DNA of 64,000 nt from Vitellaria paradoxa (taxonomy: Eukaryota; Streptophyta; Magnoliopsida; Ericales; Sapotaceae): the NCBI GenBank assembly GCA_019916065.1, contig CM034236.1:55456690-55520689 (forward strand), written 5' to 3'. Position 1 is the stretch's first letter; each line of letters opens with the position of its first letter. Under the pieces are notes generated by a model, which was not told the DNA's origin, searched no databases, and saw only the letters and a program-made list of their open reading frames with translations. Position numbers and translations under genes: made by a program. Of this stretch, positions 36,311 to 48,500 are shown piece by piece.

Positions 36311-36867
36311 ATAATGAAAAACAAAAATTAGTAAATTATTCCAATAAATTTTACCTCAGTTTCTCCCAAAATAAACATGTCGTAACTAGCCAATTAAGTG
36401 GACTAATTTCAGAGTACAATTTACCAACCCTAGCAGGATTAATTTAGCCATATAAATCGTCACAAACGATGGATATTTGTAGTCATGCTAATTTCTAAGA
36501 GAAAGGAAGAGAGAGAGAGAGAGAGAAAAGTTTCCCAGAATTTGAAATTAAAAATGGCACTGCTTTAACTTTATAGTTTGATTATGTGTGCGCCCGCGCT
36601 CTCTGTGTTTCTCTTCTTTTTAGTTTCTTATTGTGGGTGTTTATTTATTTATTTATTTTTTTTCAATTGCGCACTGGCGATTTAATTCGTTGGCCTGAGA
36701 GCAAAATGTAAATTTCAAAATAAAAAACTTGACCATCTCAATAGCTGTGTTGAATTAATTATCGTTCAACGCAGAAGACAATAAATCTTTAATCATGTAT
36801 GAAAAAAAAAAAAAAAAAAAGAAGAGGAAAATCCATGACAATTCTCCTAATTTCATCAGCAGCGAAA
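36311..36867. other. Intergenic, 3' side of RLK3
   Basis: Contains a (GA)n microsatellite at 36507-36527 and an A18-type run at about 36803-36820. The last 100-150 bases before 36868 are probably RLK3 3' untranslated region. Confidence 0.5.
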
Positions 36868-39450
36868 TTATATATCTCTTGTACTGCGAAAAATAAACTC
36901 CTGAGCTACCCTCTGCATTGCTGGTCGAGATTTTGGATTGGGACGCAGACACGCGATTGCCACTTTCGCTATTAGAATCAAACTTTGAACAAGCAGTTCA
37001 TTGCAAGGAGGCAGTAGGCGAGGGTCTAACACATCCATCAGCCTTACATTCTGAGCAGATGTGGACGATGACATTGAACAAAGGAGCTCCCCCGGATGTT
37101 TTCCCATTAATATCTCCAGTGCCAATACCCCAAAGCTATAAACATCGCACTTTTCTGTCACAGTCATGGTGTATGCGAGTTCTCCATAAAGAAAATTGGA
37201 GTATGAGAGATCATATTTGTCATAATCAATTCAAAATAAACCATTTCATAGACAAATAAAGGAGAGTAATAGTTAATTACCAGGAGCAATGTATCCGTAA
37301 GTTCCCACCACTATGGTTCGATTGGAAGAATCGGGGTCCAACAATCTGGCAGTCCCAAAGTCTGAAATACGAGCTTCGAGTTCTGAATTAAGTAGTATGT
37401 TGTTGCTTGATATGTCCCGGTGAATAATTGGTGGGTAGCAATCGTGATGCATGTAAGACAAAGCATGAGCAATCCCTTTTACTGCATTTACCCTCTTAAC
37501 CCAATCCAATTCCACAGCTTCGTCATTATCCCTCAATACACAAAATAGGCTTCCTCTCTCCATGTACTCGTATATTAGAATCATGCATCGCTTGTGCAGA
37601 CAAAACCCATAAAGCTTCACAATGTTTCGATGCCTTATTCCCGAGAGAACTTGTGCCTCGTTCCTAAAACTTCTGTCGTAAGCTGGCACTTCACCTTCCA
37701 TTGTGTGAAGTTTTTTCAACGCAACGACTTTTCCGCTTGGCATCCGCGCTCTGTAAACACTTCCATAGCCTCCTGTCCCAATGCAGTACCTGATGTCAAA
37801 GTCCTCTGTTGCTTTAATAATGTCTTCGTAGGCAATCCTTCCATCAAAGTTCCATATCGAGAATAAATCTCCGCTCTTCATGGATCTCGTCTCATGCTGG
37901 GTTTTCTTAGTTTTGCGTCGAGAGAGGAATACGATTATGACAATAATGGTGGCAACAAAAATGGCAACAACAGAAATAACAATAATTGTTCTCTTATTTC
38001 CCCTTTTGCTTGTGGTTGGAGAAGATTGATGAGTACCAGGAATTGTTAAGTTCTGGTTTCCAATGAATGCCTCCTTATTGTACTTATGCAGAAAGGCATC
38101 CGTGACTTGACCCTCCAAAGCATTGTAAGATAAGTTAATGAAATCCAGGGAATAGAGTGACTCCGGAATGTTTCCAATGAGATTATTGTGGGAGAGATTC
38201 ATTGACTTGATATTAGAATAGTAGCCAACTTGGGAAGGTATCTGTCCACTGAGCCTGTTATGGGAAAGGTCTAAATATGACAGCGAGGACATATCCTTTA
38301 TTTCATGAGGTATCAAGCCAGTGAGTATGTTTGAGGAAAGATCAAGTTGTTTAAGTTGGGTTAACTGGAAGAGTTCAGGAGTAAAGCCCCCACCTATTTG
38401 GTTATTAGAAAGATTCAATCGAATCAAATATTCCAAATTCCCAAACTCCTGGGGTATGGAACCATTTATTTGGTTAGAACCAAGGGATAAGTATGTCAAA
38501 TTAGTTAAATTACCAAGCCTTGAGGGGAGCGGGCCAACGATTCTGTTAGCACTAAGATCCATATCCCTGAGATTTTTCAATTTCTCTATATGCGGTGGGA
38601 ATGAACCAGTGATGTTATTATGACCAAGGTGCAAAATTTGCAGATTATTCATATGGACTAGACTTGATGGCAATGGACCTGATAGTTTATTTTCGTCTAG
38701 CTGAAGCCCAACCAAACTTTTTAAATTCCCTATTTGCATTGGGATGGAACCATTGATTTCATTTGAAAATATAGACAATTGGGTTAATTTGATCAGAAGA
38801 CCAAAAGCTGAAGGGATTGGTCCGCTCAGTCTGTTCTCGCTGACGTCCAGATAGGTCAGATTCGGTATATGACCAAGAACTGAGGGAATCTGGCCATCAA
38901 TGTAGTTAAAATGCAGGTCTAGATAAACCAGATTCTTTAGATTTCCTATGACAGGGGGGATTGAACCCCTAAGTTGATTCAAAAAGATACGGAGTTCTTC
39001 CAACTGAGTAAGATTAGCAAGCGAAAAAGGCAGCTCACCGGTGAGATTATTGATGGACAAGTCGAGGTATATGAGTTTAGAAAGTGCACCTATCTGATTC
39101 GGAATGCTCCCAATGATGCCATTTCCTTGGAGATTAAGACGGACAAGATTCGGAAAGCAAGAGAAGTTGAATTTCGCTAACTGTTTTCTGGAATTGAGGT
39201 AGTAGAAAGGAAGGACAATCTCGCTGACGCTCCCAGCAGCGTTGCATGCTATACCAGGCCAGTTGCAGTGACCTGAGGTGGTGTTATCATTCCACCATCC
39301 ACTGTTAAGCAGAGCCTCGGCCTCTAATTCAATTGATGAGGATGGCGACGACTCAGATGATGCCCTCACCATAATACTGGCATTATAGAAGGCAAAGATA
39401 GCCAATATCAAGACTGCTACAGAAGTACTAGGAATATTGGAAGATGCCAT
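36868..39450 (-). CDS. RLK3: MIK2-like LRR receptor-like kinase
   Basis: Exons 39450-37281 and 37181-36868 flank a 99-bp GT/AG intron and give 827 residues in one frame. The start is the ATG before ASSNIPST; the open frame reaches further but only through a non-ATG codon. A signal peptide (about 1-30), LRR cap ([15 protein letters not shown]), about 14 LRRs, a transmembrane helix (about 483-505) and a kinase (about 540-820) follow. Kinase motifs are intact: [29 protein letters not shown] across the splice junction, SRPAM. The tail is about 20 residues shorter than in RLK1, RLK4 and RLK5, ending soon after subdomain XI. It is the copy most like RLK1. A Gypsy LTR lies 541 bp upstream in the same direction and may influence expression. 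Confidence 0.92.
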
Positions 39451-39504
39451 GGTTTGGTGGTTAATGGACTCAAACTGCAAAATTTTGATTCATTGTGATC
39501 CTAA

Positions 39505-39516
39505 GACTATATATCA
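39505..39516 (-). promoter_or_regulatory. TATA box of RLK3
   Basis: Minus-strand gatatatagtc lies about 60 bp before the start codon, a good spacing for a 30-bp leader. Confidence 0.6.
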
Positions 39517-39539
39517 GGTTTATCTTCCCTCAAAGCGCA

Positions 39540-39570
39540 GACAAGTCAAGGTCTCCTGGTAAAAGTGCTA
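39540..39570 (-). promoter_or_regulatory. Conserved W-box segment (RLK3)
   Basis: agtcaa at 39544-39549 followed by ggtctcctggtaaaagtgc matches the RLK1 and RLK2 upstream blocks. In the gene's direction it reads TTGACT, about 30 bp upstream of the TATA box. Confidence 0.55.
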
Positions 39571-39990
39571 ATATTTTATTTAGTCATTGTACGATTTCGG
39601 AAAATTATATAAAACAAGGGTACAAAACTGCGATTCAGGTTAAACTTAAAACATTGTATCCATTTCAGTTTTTAACATAAATGTAAATCAAGAACAATTT
39701 GTTGATATATTGATAAAGTCAAGCTGAATAGTCTCCGACAAAATTGCAATTACGGGTCATCCCATCCCATCCCATCCCCAAAGACCACGCATTTGATTAG
39801 TCCAAGGCAATCTCCTCCACCATGCTTGAAGGCTTCCTATTCATTTCATGGTGGGACTCTGTGTAGAACCGGTTTTATCACTGAATAATCATAGAACTGT
39901 CTTTTGGTACTTTTGGGTGTTTTACTTTTCAAAAGTATATTCGCAGAAGGAAACCATCCTGGGGTAGAATGAGGATGTTTTCGTGGAAGT
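39571..39990. other. Upstream region between RLK3 and the Gypsy element
   Basis: Non-coding; it includes a short cccat repeat (about 39759-39778). It ends with the Gypsy target site gaagt (39986-39990). Confidence 0.5.
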
Positions 39991-40882
39991 TGTTCAGCAG
40001 CAAAAATTACCGCCGAAACTGCTGACCACGCCAACCAGAAATGAAATCGCCGACCTGCCGAACAAAGACAGAAAGAAAGGTGACGGCCGGAGAGGAGGTC
40101 TCTGGCCGGAAAACCCTCCGATGCTTAAGTCAGCAAGTCGCTCAAAGAAGGAAACTTTTAGGGAGCAAGTGAGTAAAAGCTTAAGTTGGCGATAATCAGC
40201 TTACCTCTGTGGTTCAGTAGAATATCCTATATATATAATAGTCCGAATAATGATTAAAGCATACCTACGACTTGACGTTACGGACACTGCCGTGTCCCTC
40301 TCTTTCATCTTTGCTTTAAATACTTTTCCCCTTCATTTAATGCCTCAAACCCCTCATTTAATACACCATGCCTCTCATTTAATGCTTCTGGCGACTTAAC
40401 ACGGCATTACAACCAGAATTTCAGGGTCAGACTGTCTTCCTGTCACATCAACCAACTACTCGTGACGAGATGGACTGATTTAGTTACTTCCTCAGAGACA
40501 AATACCTAGTTCAGTCTTAACTATGGTGCATTTATGGTCATGAGCTCTCTTTAAAGGCTGTGGGTCCCAGATCCAACATTTACTAGCCGCCAATGGATGG
40601 GCCGAGCAAACTAGCTACCAAGATCCTTGGCTATAGCCATGTAGCAACACACTATTCATTGGTGCTGAGGTTTAGGGTATTCTTTGGAACACTAACCTTA
40701 AGACATGTGTTCATGTATAACACTCACGTGGAGCTAATGTTCGGCAGGACGCCACGTGTCACGACGCAACGTGCTCGGTGAACTACTACGTGGCTCAGAT
40801 GAATATGCTCGACATTGGGCCACGTGGCGCATTGACTACACTTGTTCGGCACCCGTACATCTAAGTATTATTTTGCCCAACA
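39991..40882 (-). repeat. 3' LTR of the Gypsy element
   Basis: 892 bp. In element orientation it begins TGTTGGGC and ends GCTGAACA. Five ACGTG motifs crowd into about 40725-40830, the U3 region. A TATA-like atatatatagg lies near 40230-40245. Confidence 0.93.
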
Positions 40883-40898
40883 TTTTGCCCCCACTCTG
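40883..40898 (-). promoter_or_regulatory. Polypurine tract of the Gypsy element
   Basis: On the minus strand agagtgggggcaaaa abuts the 3' LTR, the expected place for the plus-strand primer. Two cytosine interruptions are tolerated in related elements. Confidence 0.65.
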
Positions 40899-41209
40899 GT
40901 TGGAAAAAGATATTTTCCGAGCAGAGTAGCAGAGCAGAATAACCTTACCTTACTGATCCTTCAATTTCCCTACATAGTTTGTCGTTTAGTATCCCCCTGA
41001 CGCGCATCAAATCTGATTGGACTCTTCTCTCTCCTCGTAATGACACGTGTAATGCCCTTTCAGCTTTTCATCTGCTGCGCCGCTTACGTGGATCCCCAGA
41101 TTCGGGGTGTTAAAACGTGAGTGGTCAGAAATTTAAAAATTGGGGCGGTAATAAATGCCATTTTTGTCGCTTGTTGCCTTTTCATTGGAAACGCTTCAGT
41201 TACCCCCCA

Positions 41210-41250
41210 CGGATACACACACATATACATATATACCTGGTTCATCTTCT
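41210..41250 (+). promoter_or_regulatory. Possible promoter of the antisense gene
   Basis: acatatacatatatacctgg about 150 bp before the antisense ATG is TATA-like and followed by pyrimidine-rich leader sequence. A dedicated promoter is inference. Confidence 0.35.
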
Positions 41251-41389
41251 TTTACTTCCTTTCCGCGATTCGAGCCATCAGATTTCCTTTGCTTCTTTCC
41301 CTCTGAGTTTTCATCTTCTCGAGCCTTCATCCTTCCCGTCGTTCTTCGTTTCTGGTGAGTTAATCCCTTTTTATCTCAAATCTTCCGTT

Positions 41390-43993
41390 ATGGGTAGACT
41401 CGCAAACGAGCTAAGCTCTGAGGAAAAAATTAGGGTTTTCAAGGAGAAATACCAAATTCCTTAGAACGTAGGCATTAGGCTCACCGAGCAAGGCGAGCGC
41501 GAAACAGGGGAATTCCCCATAGTGGCAATCACCGAAGGTGGCCTTAGGTTCCCCCTGTACCCTTTTCTTCGCTCTATGATAAGCATCCTAGACCTTAGCC
41601 CTAGGAACCTCACCCACAACTTTTATAGAATTGTTAATGGGGTAATAGAAATAAATAGGCGATACGGATTCCACATATCCGAGTGGGATCTTCTTTACTG
41701 TTACTCTATCCAGAAGGTGAGGAAGAATGAGAATAGGTGGTACCTGAAATCCCGACCAGAAAAGGCCTTGGTCCACATGCTGCCTGATACGATTAAGTCA
41801 GAAAGTGACCTGTGCGTCGTCACAGGTCACTGGACACACGATCCAGACGAAGATCGTTATCCAATCGTCCCTCGGGTTTCTTTGGGCCTAGGTTGGTTGA
41901 TTTCAAATACTACCAGTTCTTATTCTTCTTCAGCATTTTATCTTCTCGTTTAAGCATGCTAACTGTTTGATTTAATATCTGTGCAGCCGTCCAATCAAAG
42001 AAGATCTGGGCTACTAGTCTTCGTGCTGACAAGGATCATCTCAAGGAGGTGTTCAAATTCCTTGGAGGTCCAGACTTTACCCGTTTGCGAGGGCAGTTCC
42101 AGTCCTGTTTGACTTCATCCCTTCGCACCAGACGTTCATCGCCCCTCCCCAAGGCTTCGCGACCTCAGAGGCCATTAGACGTTTTCAGTGGTAGTTCCGG
42201 GCTTCCGCTGAAGAAAAAGAAGATTACTACGCCTTAAGGCATCCTGGGTGGACTCGTCCTCCTCCGTTTGTTATTCCGTTGGTTGCCGAGCAAGTTCATG
42301 CCCCACAAGTAGCGATTCCTGAGCCTGCCGAGCAGCCAAGGAAGCGAAGATTTGTTCTTTTAGACGAGGAGGAGGAGGAAGAAGAAGAAGAAGTTGAAAT
42401 ACCCCCTACTTTCGACTACTTTTCAGATCTAGAAGGGGAAGAGGAATGAGACATGGCCCCGAAGATCGATTATAAGAAGCTCGCCATGGCAAAGGCAAAG
42501 GGGCAAAGGGCCGAAGAGGCCCAGAAGAAAAAGGCCAACGAGCAAAAAGCTGCTGGAAAGAGAAAGCTCGATGAGGGGAAGGCCCCTGCTTCTGCAGCTG
42601 CCGATCAGATAATGAAAATAAAAATAGAGAAGGGGAAGGAGCAGGAGGCAGCTCAAAAGAAACCTTCTGGTCCTCCTGAGCAAAAGAGGGCCAAGATGCA
42701 GTCTGCAGACACAACTCAAATGGCCGAGCAGTCAAAACTGCTGAAGGAGGATGCTGCGAGGGGGGCAGCACCTTCCAAGGTCGTGCCACTCACCAAAGAC
42801 GCACCACCCAAAACCTCCGAGCCACTACCTACTCAACCAATTGGGCCTGTGCCACTTGCCATTGAGTATCCGGCCAATCCGGTTCGAGACTCCCCTCCAT
42901 TCGTTCCACAAATCCTTATTCCCAGCCTCGAGCACCCTCAAGGCCGACCCTTCACTGTCCAAGATACAGCCCTCAACCACGCCGAGGAGTATCTCAAGGG
43001 AATCCTCCCTCCTCGGGATGTTCATAACATAAGAAAGAATAGAACGGAGGACATCCACAAGACTCTGATAAAGAACATCATCTCTGTAAGTACAATGATA
43101 TTCTTTTATGTGCATCCTTTCGCTATTATGATTTTTCTAACTTTCTGTTCTTTCTACAGACTTCTCTCTACACGATGGAATTGATTGCTCGGAGCCAAGC
43201 CTCCGAAGCCAGAGCCGAGCAGGATAGGTTGGACATAAAGGAATTGAAAGCGAATGTGAGGACCTTGGAGAAGGAGAACAAGAGTCTTCAATCCAGCAAT
43301 GACGCTCTGGCAAAAGAGAGAAGTCAGCTTCGAGATGAAAATAAGGAGATCGAGCACCAACTTAACACTGCCCTTGGCCAAGTCGTAGGAAGCATAGCTC
43401 GTGTGCAATCTATGGATAAAATCCAAACTCGTAAAGACGAAGAGCTGTTGGAGGTCAAGGGCAAACTCTCAAGGGCTGAGATTGAATTGTCCTCAACGAA
43501 GACTGGACAAGAATTACTCCTCAAGGAGTTGGAGGCTTCCAGGGCCGAGCAAGGGAAATCGAAGCAAGAGCTTGCCAACCTTCGGGCAGAGCTTGCACTG
43601 AAGACTCGGGCCCTGGAAGAGAAAGAAGCTGCTCTCCGAGAAGCCGAGGAGAAGGCCAAGGCTGAAGTGGAGGCCCAGATCAACGACTGCGTGGATCAGA
43701 TGAGGGATGCTCACAACGACTTCTTCCTTGAGGGTTAGGAGGCCGCAATGAAGAGGAACAATATCGATCACACCAACCCTATATACAAGGAGGTCCCTTA
43801 TCCTGATCCAGAGCGCCCAATCCCCCAGTTCAGCTTTGAACGTCCACCTCAAACTCCCTCAATTCAGACTGCCGAAGAAACGATTGACGAGGGGGAGGTT
43901 GAGGTGGATAGTGCCCAAAAGGACACCTCCCAGGCGCCTGAACGGATTGATCTGATCGTGGAGAGTGATCCCACTAAAGGGGGAGAGAAATGA
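41390..43993 (+). pseudogene. Additional spliced gene on the strand opposite gag-pol
   Basis: The coding frame starts MGRLANELSSEEKIRVF at 41390. It continues past a stop at 41462 through a domain (GLRFPLYPFLRSM, FHISEWDLLYCY) resembling the 'putative gypsy type transposon' family (PF04195). An intron probably ends at ctgtgcag (41986). Frame-disrupted coding sequence leads to an acidic stretch and then MAPKIDYKKLAMAKAKG at 42453. A clear phase-0 intron lies at 43086-43159 (gtaagt...tttctacag). The last exon (43160-43993) is a long coiled coil with one stop (43736). Several stops replace tryptophan- or arginine-type codons. Antisense extra genes are known from Tat elements (RIRE2/Grande group); their role is unknown. 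Capsid, nuclear or regulatory functions remain speculation. Confidence 0.75.
43086..43159 (+). other. Intron in the antisense gene
   Basis: 74 bp, gtaagt donor and tttctacag acceptor, phase 0. Removing it joins two long open frames exactly, and translation of the intron breaks the coiled-coil pattern. This is strong evidence that the opposite strand is a transcribed, spliced gene. Confidence 0.8.
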
Positions 43994-44799
43994 GCCTTTT
44001 TGTATTTTTGTTTTGCTTTTTTCTTCAATTCAGATGTAACAGTGTAAAACTTTGGCTCTAAATGAATGAAAATACTTTGGTTTCTCTCTAATCCTACTTT
44101 ATTTTTCTATGTCTTTGTCTCTTTAGAATTGCTGATGAATTGATTGGGGAGTGCTTTAACTGGCTTGCTGACGAAATTGTAAGGAATGCAGCCGAGGAGT
44201 ACCTTGACGTTTTTTCCCATGAGATAGCTACAAACCCTTATAACAAATGCTAATGCCCCATCTTAGGTTTAGGATAGTCTCTTCGATTGACAGTTATGTA
44301 AAATATATTGTAACTGTACTCTGAAACATGTAATAAAAGCTTTTGAATTGTCTCCTATTGGGAGTCTGTCTTTCTGTTTATATGCTTTATGCTTTATATT
44401 GAAGTATGTACCGTGAAAGGATTTGTACCGATTTGCCGAGCAACCATAACTCTTAACAGAAACACTTTAAACATCAAGTCTTTCAAGGGTAACAAGCTCA
44501 TGTAGTAGTTTGCTTTTCATCAAATGACTTCAAGCTTTTGCTAAAGAGGCAATACTTTAATAAATCTCACATACCTCAATAAGTTCGGTTGTCCTCTAGC
44601 TTTCATATAATAACGGTGGTAACTACCTTCTGACAAAACTTCACTTTTTAATCTCATACCGAGCATCGGAGAAGTGAATCTTTATGATACGAGGGCTTTT
44701 GCACAACAGCGCCGAGCTTCTTCGAAATGTTTCTTTGTGTTGTTAGGACTTTTGCTTTTATTGTACCAACGCTAAGAAAACTGAGCGTGGCTTCTTTTA
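43994..44799. other. Gypsy non-coding spacer
   Basis: 3' region of the antisense gene. aataaaagctt near 44331 resembles a poly-A signal on the plus strand. No other coding signal. Confidence 0.45.
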
Positions 44800-45400
44800 T
44801 TTTCCAATTAATAAACCAAAGAATTGAATCTTAGCTTAAAAAAGCGTGTCTGGTCAATGAATAAACCAGGATTGGGCCAACATCAGAAATGATGTGGATT
44901 CTTTCTGTACCAATAGTCGGCGAACCGAGCATGGCTTTCTTTTGAAAATTCTTTTCAGAAAACTGAGGAATTGAATCTCAGTCTAAAGAGAATTTCCTGG
45001 TCAGTAAATAAACCAGGATTGTACCAACGCTGGGCAAGCCGAGCGTGGCTTCTTTTGATAATTCTTTTCAGAAGACTGAGGAATTGAATCTCAGTCTAAA
45101 GAGAATTTCCTGGTCAGTAAATAAACCAGGATTGTACCAACGCTGGGCAAGCCGAGCGTGGCTTCTTTTGATAATTCTTTTCAGAAGACTGTGGAATTGA
45201 ATCTCAGTCTAAAGAGAATTTCCTGGTCAGTAAATAAACCAGGATTGTACCAACGCTGGGCAAGCCGAGCGTGGCTTCTTTTGATAATTCTTTTCAGAAG
45301 ACTGAGGAATTGAATCTTAGTCTAAAGAGAATTTCCTGGTCAGTAAATAAACCAAGAATGTACCAACATCGAAGGAGATGTGGCATTCTTTCGTACCAAT
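44800..45400. repeat. 113-bp tandem array inside the Gypsy element
   Basis: The marker cagaa.actg.ggaattgaatc recurs at about 44956, 45069, 45182 and 45295, exactly 113 bp apart, with older degenerate units back to about 44800. The inner copies are almost identical. Each unit contains ccgagcgtggcttctttt. Tandem arrays between pol and the 3' end are common in Tat/Ogre elements and can seed satellites. Confidence 0.9.
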
Positions 45401-45567
45401 GCTCGGCAAGCCGAGCATGGCTCTTTTCCATGCCACCACTTAAAGAGACGTGGCGTTTTTTTGTTAAGCAGGGAGTGATCTCAAGCTTTTGAAATTGCTT
45501 TTGCTTGCAAAAGAATCGCTTTTCAATAAATGTACAAAGTCTTTAATCAACAAATGTACAGAAAAAA

Positions 45568-48500
45568 TCAATGATAGTACAACTTTAGATGGGCTATATT
45601 CCACGGTCTTTTGATTGGCTTTCCCTCCATGTCAATTAACTTGTAAGCACCATTGCCGAGCACCTCCGAAACGAGGAATGGTCATTCCCAATTAGCTCCA
45701 AGCTTTCCTTCGGTTTGATCTTTCCTGCTTTCCATCAATTTTCTCAACACCCAATCCCCAGTGCTGAATTCTCTATGTCTGACCCCTTTATTAAATTTCT
45801 TCCTTGTCTCTTGCTGGTAGTTGGCTAACCTTAGTGTTGCCAGTTCCCTTCTTTTATCGATTAGATCCAGGCTTATTCCCATAGCTTTATCATTCTCCCC
45901 TCTGTCAAATGATAGAGTTCTGATGCTCGGGAGGCCAACTTCCAAGGGTATGACGGCTTCAACTCCGTAAGCCAGAGAGAAGGGAGATTCTCCGGGTGAT
46001 CTTCTAGGGGTTGTTCGGTATGTCCACAGTACTGATGGCAATTTGTCCACCCATTTCCCTTTTGCCGCTTCCAGTCTTTTCTTGATCCCATTGAGAATGA
46101 CTTTGTTCGTAGCTTCGGCTTGACCATTGCTCTGGGGGTAAGCTGGTGTAGAGTAAATATTCTTGATTCCATATCTAGAACAATATTCCCTAAATGGGGC
46201 ACTGTCAAATTGCGTCCCATTATCGGAAATAAGTGTCCTAGGGATGCCATACCTGGTAATAATGTTCTTCCAAATAAATCGAATGGTATCTGCATCTCTG
46301 ATGTGAGCTAGGGGTTCTGCTTCCACCCACTTAGTAAAGTAGTCGGTGCCGACTACTAAAAACTTTCTATTTCCCGAAGCGGTAGGTAGAGGTCCCACAA
46401 TGTCGAGTCCCCATTGAGCGAACGGCCAAGGGCTAGTAAGTGGACTGAGTTCTTGGGCTAGCTGGTGAGGATTGGGAGCGAACTTTTGGCACTTCTTGCA
46501 TCTGCGAACATAGGCTTGAGCGTCATATCCCATCTTTGGCCACCAATACCCTTGAGTGATTGCCCGGTGCGCCAATGATCTGCCCCCAGTATGTGCTCCA
46601 CAGACCCCTTCATGAAGCTCGTAGAGAAAGTCTTGCACTTTGTCAGGATGAACACAAAGAAGATAGGGGCCTGTGAATGACTTTTTGTATAACTTATGGT
46701 TAGGAGAGAGCCAAAACCTGGCGGCTTTTATTCTTAGCTTCTTTGCTTCTGTCTTGTCCTCGGGAAGTGCCCCGTCCTTCAGGTAAGCGATGATTGGATC
46801 CATCCAAGATGTGGCTAGGTCAGCGCACATTATCTCCTCATCTTTCGTTATGCTCGGCCTCTTTAGGACTTCCATAAAAACTTGATCAGTTAGCCTTATT
46901 CGGGAAGAGGCGGCCAGCGTTGCAAGCATGTCAGCGTGAGCATTATGATCCCTGCCAATGAGCTCCACGCTAGCTTTATTAAAGCCTTCAATTTTCTTTT
47001 TTGCCACTTCTAAATACTCCGCCAGCTTCTCACTTCTAGCTATATACTCACCCTTCAGCTGGTTAGCAACCAACTGAGAGTCAGTCCTTATTACAACATC
47101 GTTTGCCATCAATCACCGAGCAATGTCGAGCCCAGCCAGGAGAGCTTCATACTCTGTCTCATTATTAGTAACCTCGAACTCGAGCTTTATTGCATATTCT
47201 ATCGAGACCCCTTCTGGTGTAGTCAGAACTATGCCCACGCCGCCTCTTTTTCTAGTCGAAGATCCGTCAACCTCGATTTGCCAAGGTTGTTCGACCTCAT
47301 CATGTTCGACTGGGGCAGACTTTACTTCAACTTGCCTTACCTCTTTTGTTGGATCACAGGCTGGTGTGGTAAATTTCGCTACAAAATCGGCCAGGACTTG
47401 AGCTTTTATTGCGGTTCTTGGGATGAACTTTATGTCAAATGCACCGAGGGAAACTGCCCATTTTGCCACCCGACCAGACACATCAGCTCTCTTTAAAACA
47501 TGGTCAATTGGCTGATCGGTGACTACCTGAATGGTGTGTGCATGGAAGTAATGGCCTAACTTCCTGGATGCCATTATTAATGCCAAAGTCAGCTTCTCTA
47601 GGGGAAGGTATCTGGTCTCCGCCCCTTGCATTGTTTTGTTCACGTAGTAGATAGGATGCTGCTTCCCTTATTCATCTCTCAGTAAGACGGCACTGACTGC
47701 GTGCTCTGAGACTGCTAGATATAGTTGCAAAATATCCCCCGGCTGCAGTGTTGATAATATCAGGACAGTTGTCAGATATTCTTTCAGTTTTTCCAGTGCC
47801 GTGTCTGCCTCAGCATTCCATTGCATCTTATTGGCCCCTTTGAGCAGTCTAAAGAATGGTCGGCACTTGTCGGATGACCTACTGATAAATCGATTGAGCG
47901 CCACCACCATCCCTGTGAGCTTCTGGACATCTTTTTTAGTGCGTGGAGGAGAAACAGATTGGATGGCACGTATTTGATCGGGATCAGCCTCAATTCCCCT
48001 TCTGCTCACCAAGTGGCCCAAAAATTTACCCGAGCCAACTCCAAAGGCGCACTTGGCAGCATTTAATTTTAACCTATACCGATCAAGGGTAGAGAAAACA
48101 TGCTGGAGATGTTGGAGATGAGTGTTCGGCTCCTTGCTTTTCACCACCATATCATCAATGTAGACCTCCATCGTCTGTCCGAGGTCTTCTTCGAATATTT
48201 CGTAACTAGCCGTTGATAGGTGGCTCCAACGTTCTTTAGTCCGAATGGCATAACTCTGTAACAGTATATGCCTCGAGGGGTTATGAAAGAAGTTTTCTCT
48301 TCATCGGGGCCGAACATGGGGATCTGGTGATATCCCCTATAAGCGTCCAGAAACGACATCCTGGAACATCCAGCGGTTGAGTCAACGAGTTGGTCGATCT
48401 TTGGCAGGGGGAATGGATCCTTCGGGCAGGCCTTATTCAGGTCTGTGTAGTCTACGCAGACTCTCCATTTCCCATTCTTCTTTTTGACCACGACTGTATT

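Noticed and set aside
24591..39450. RLK2 and RLK3 as one transcription unit or operon-like pair
   Set aside because: Each has its own TATA box and upstream block, with 9 kb of repeats between them; eukaryotic tandem genes are separately transcribed.
42406..42789. Long minus-strand open frame opposite the antisense Gypsy gene
   Set aside because: It mirrors the lysine/glutamate-rich coding strand and lacks domain features; the plus strand with a spliced intron is the better reading.
44956..45400. CRISPR-like regular repeats
   Set aside because: Units are contiguous 113-bp tandem copies without variable spacers, inside a plant retrotransposon.
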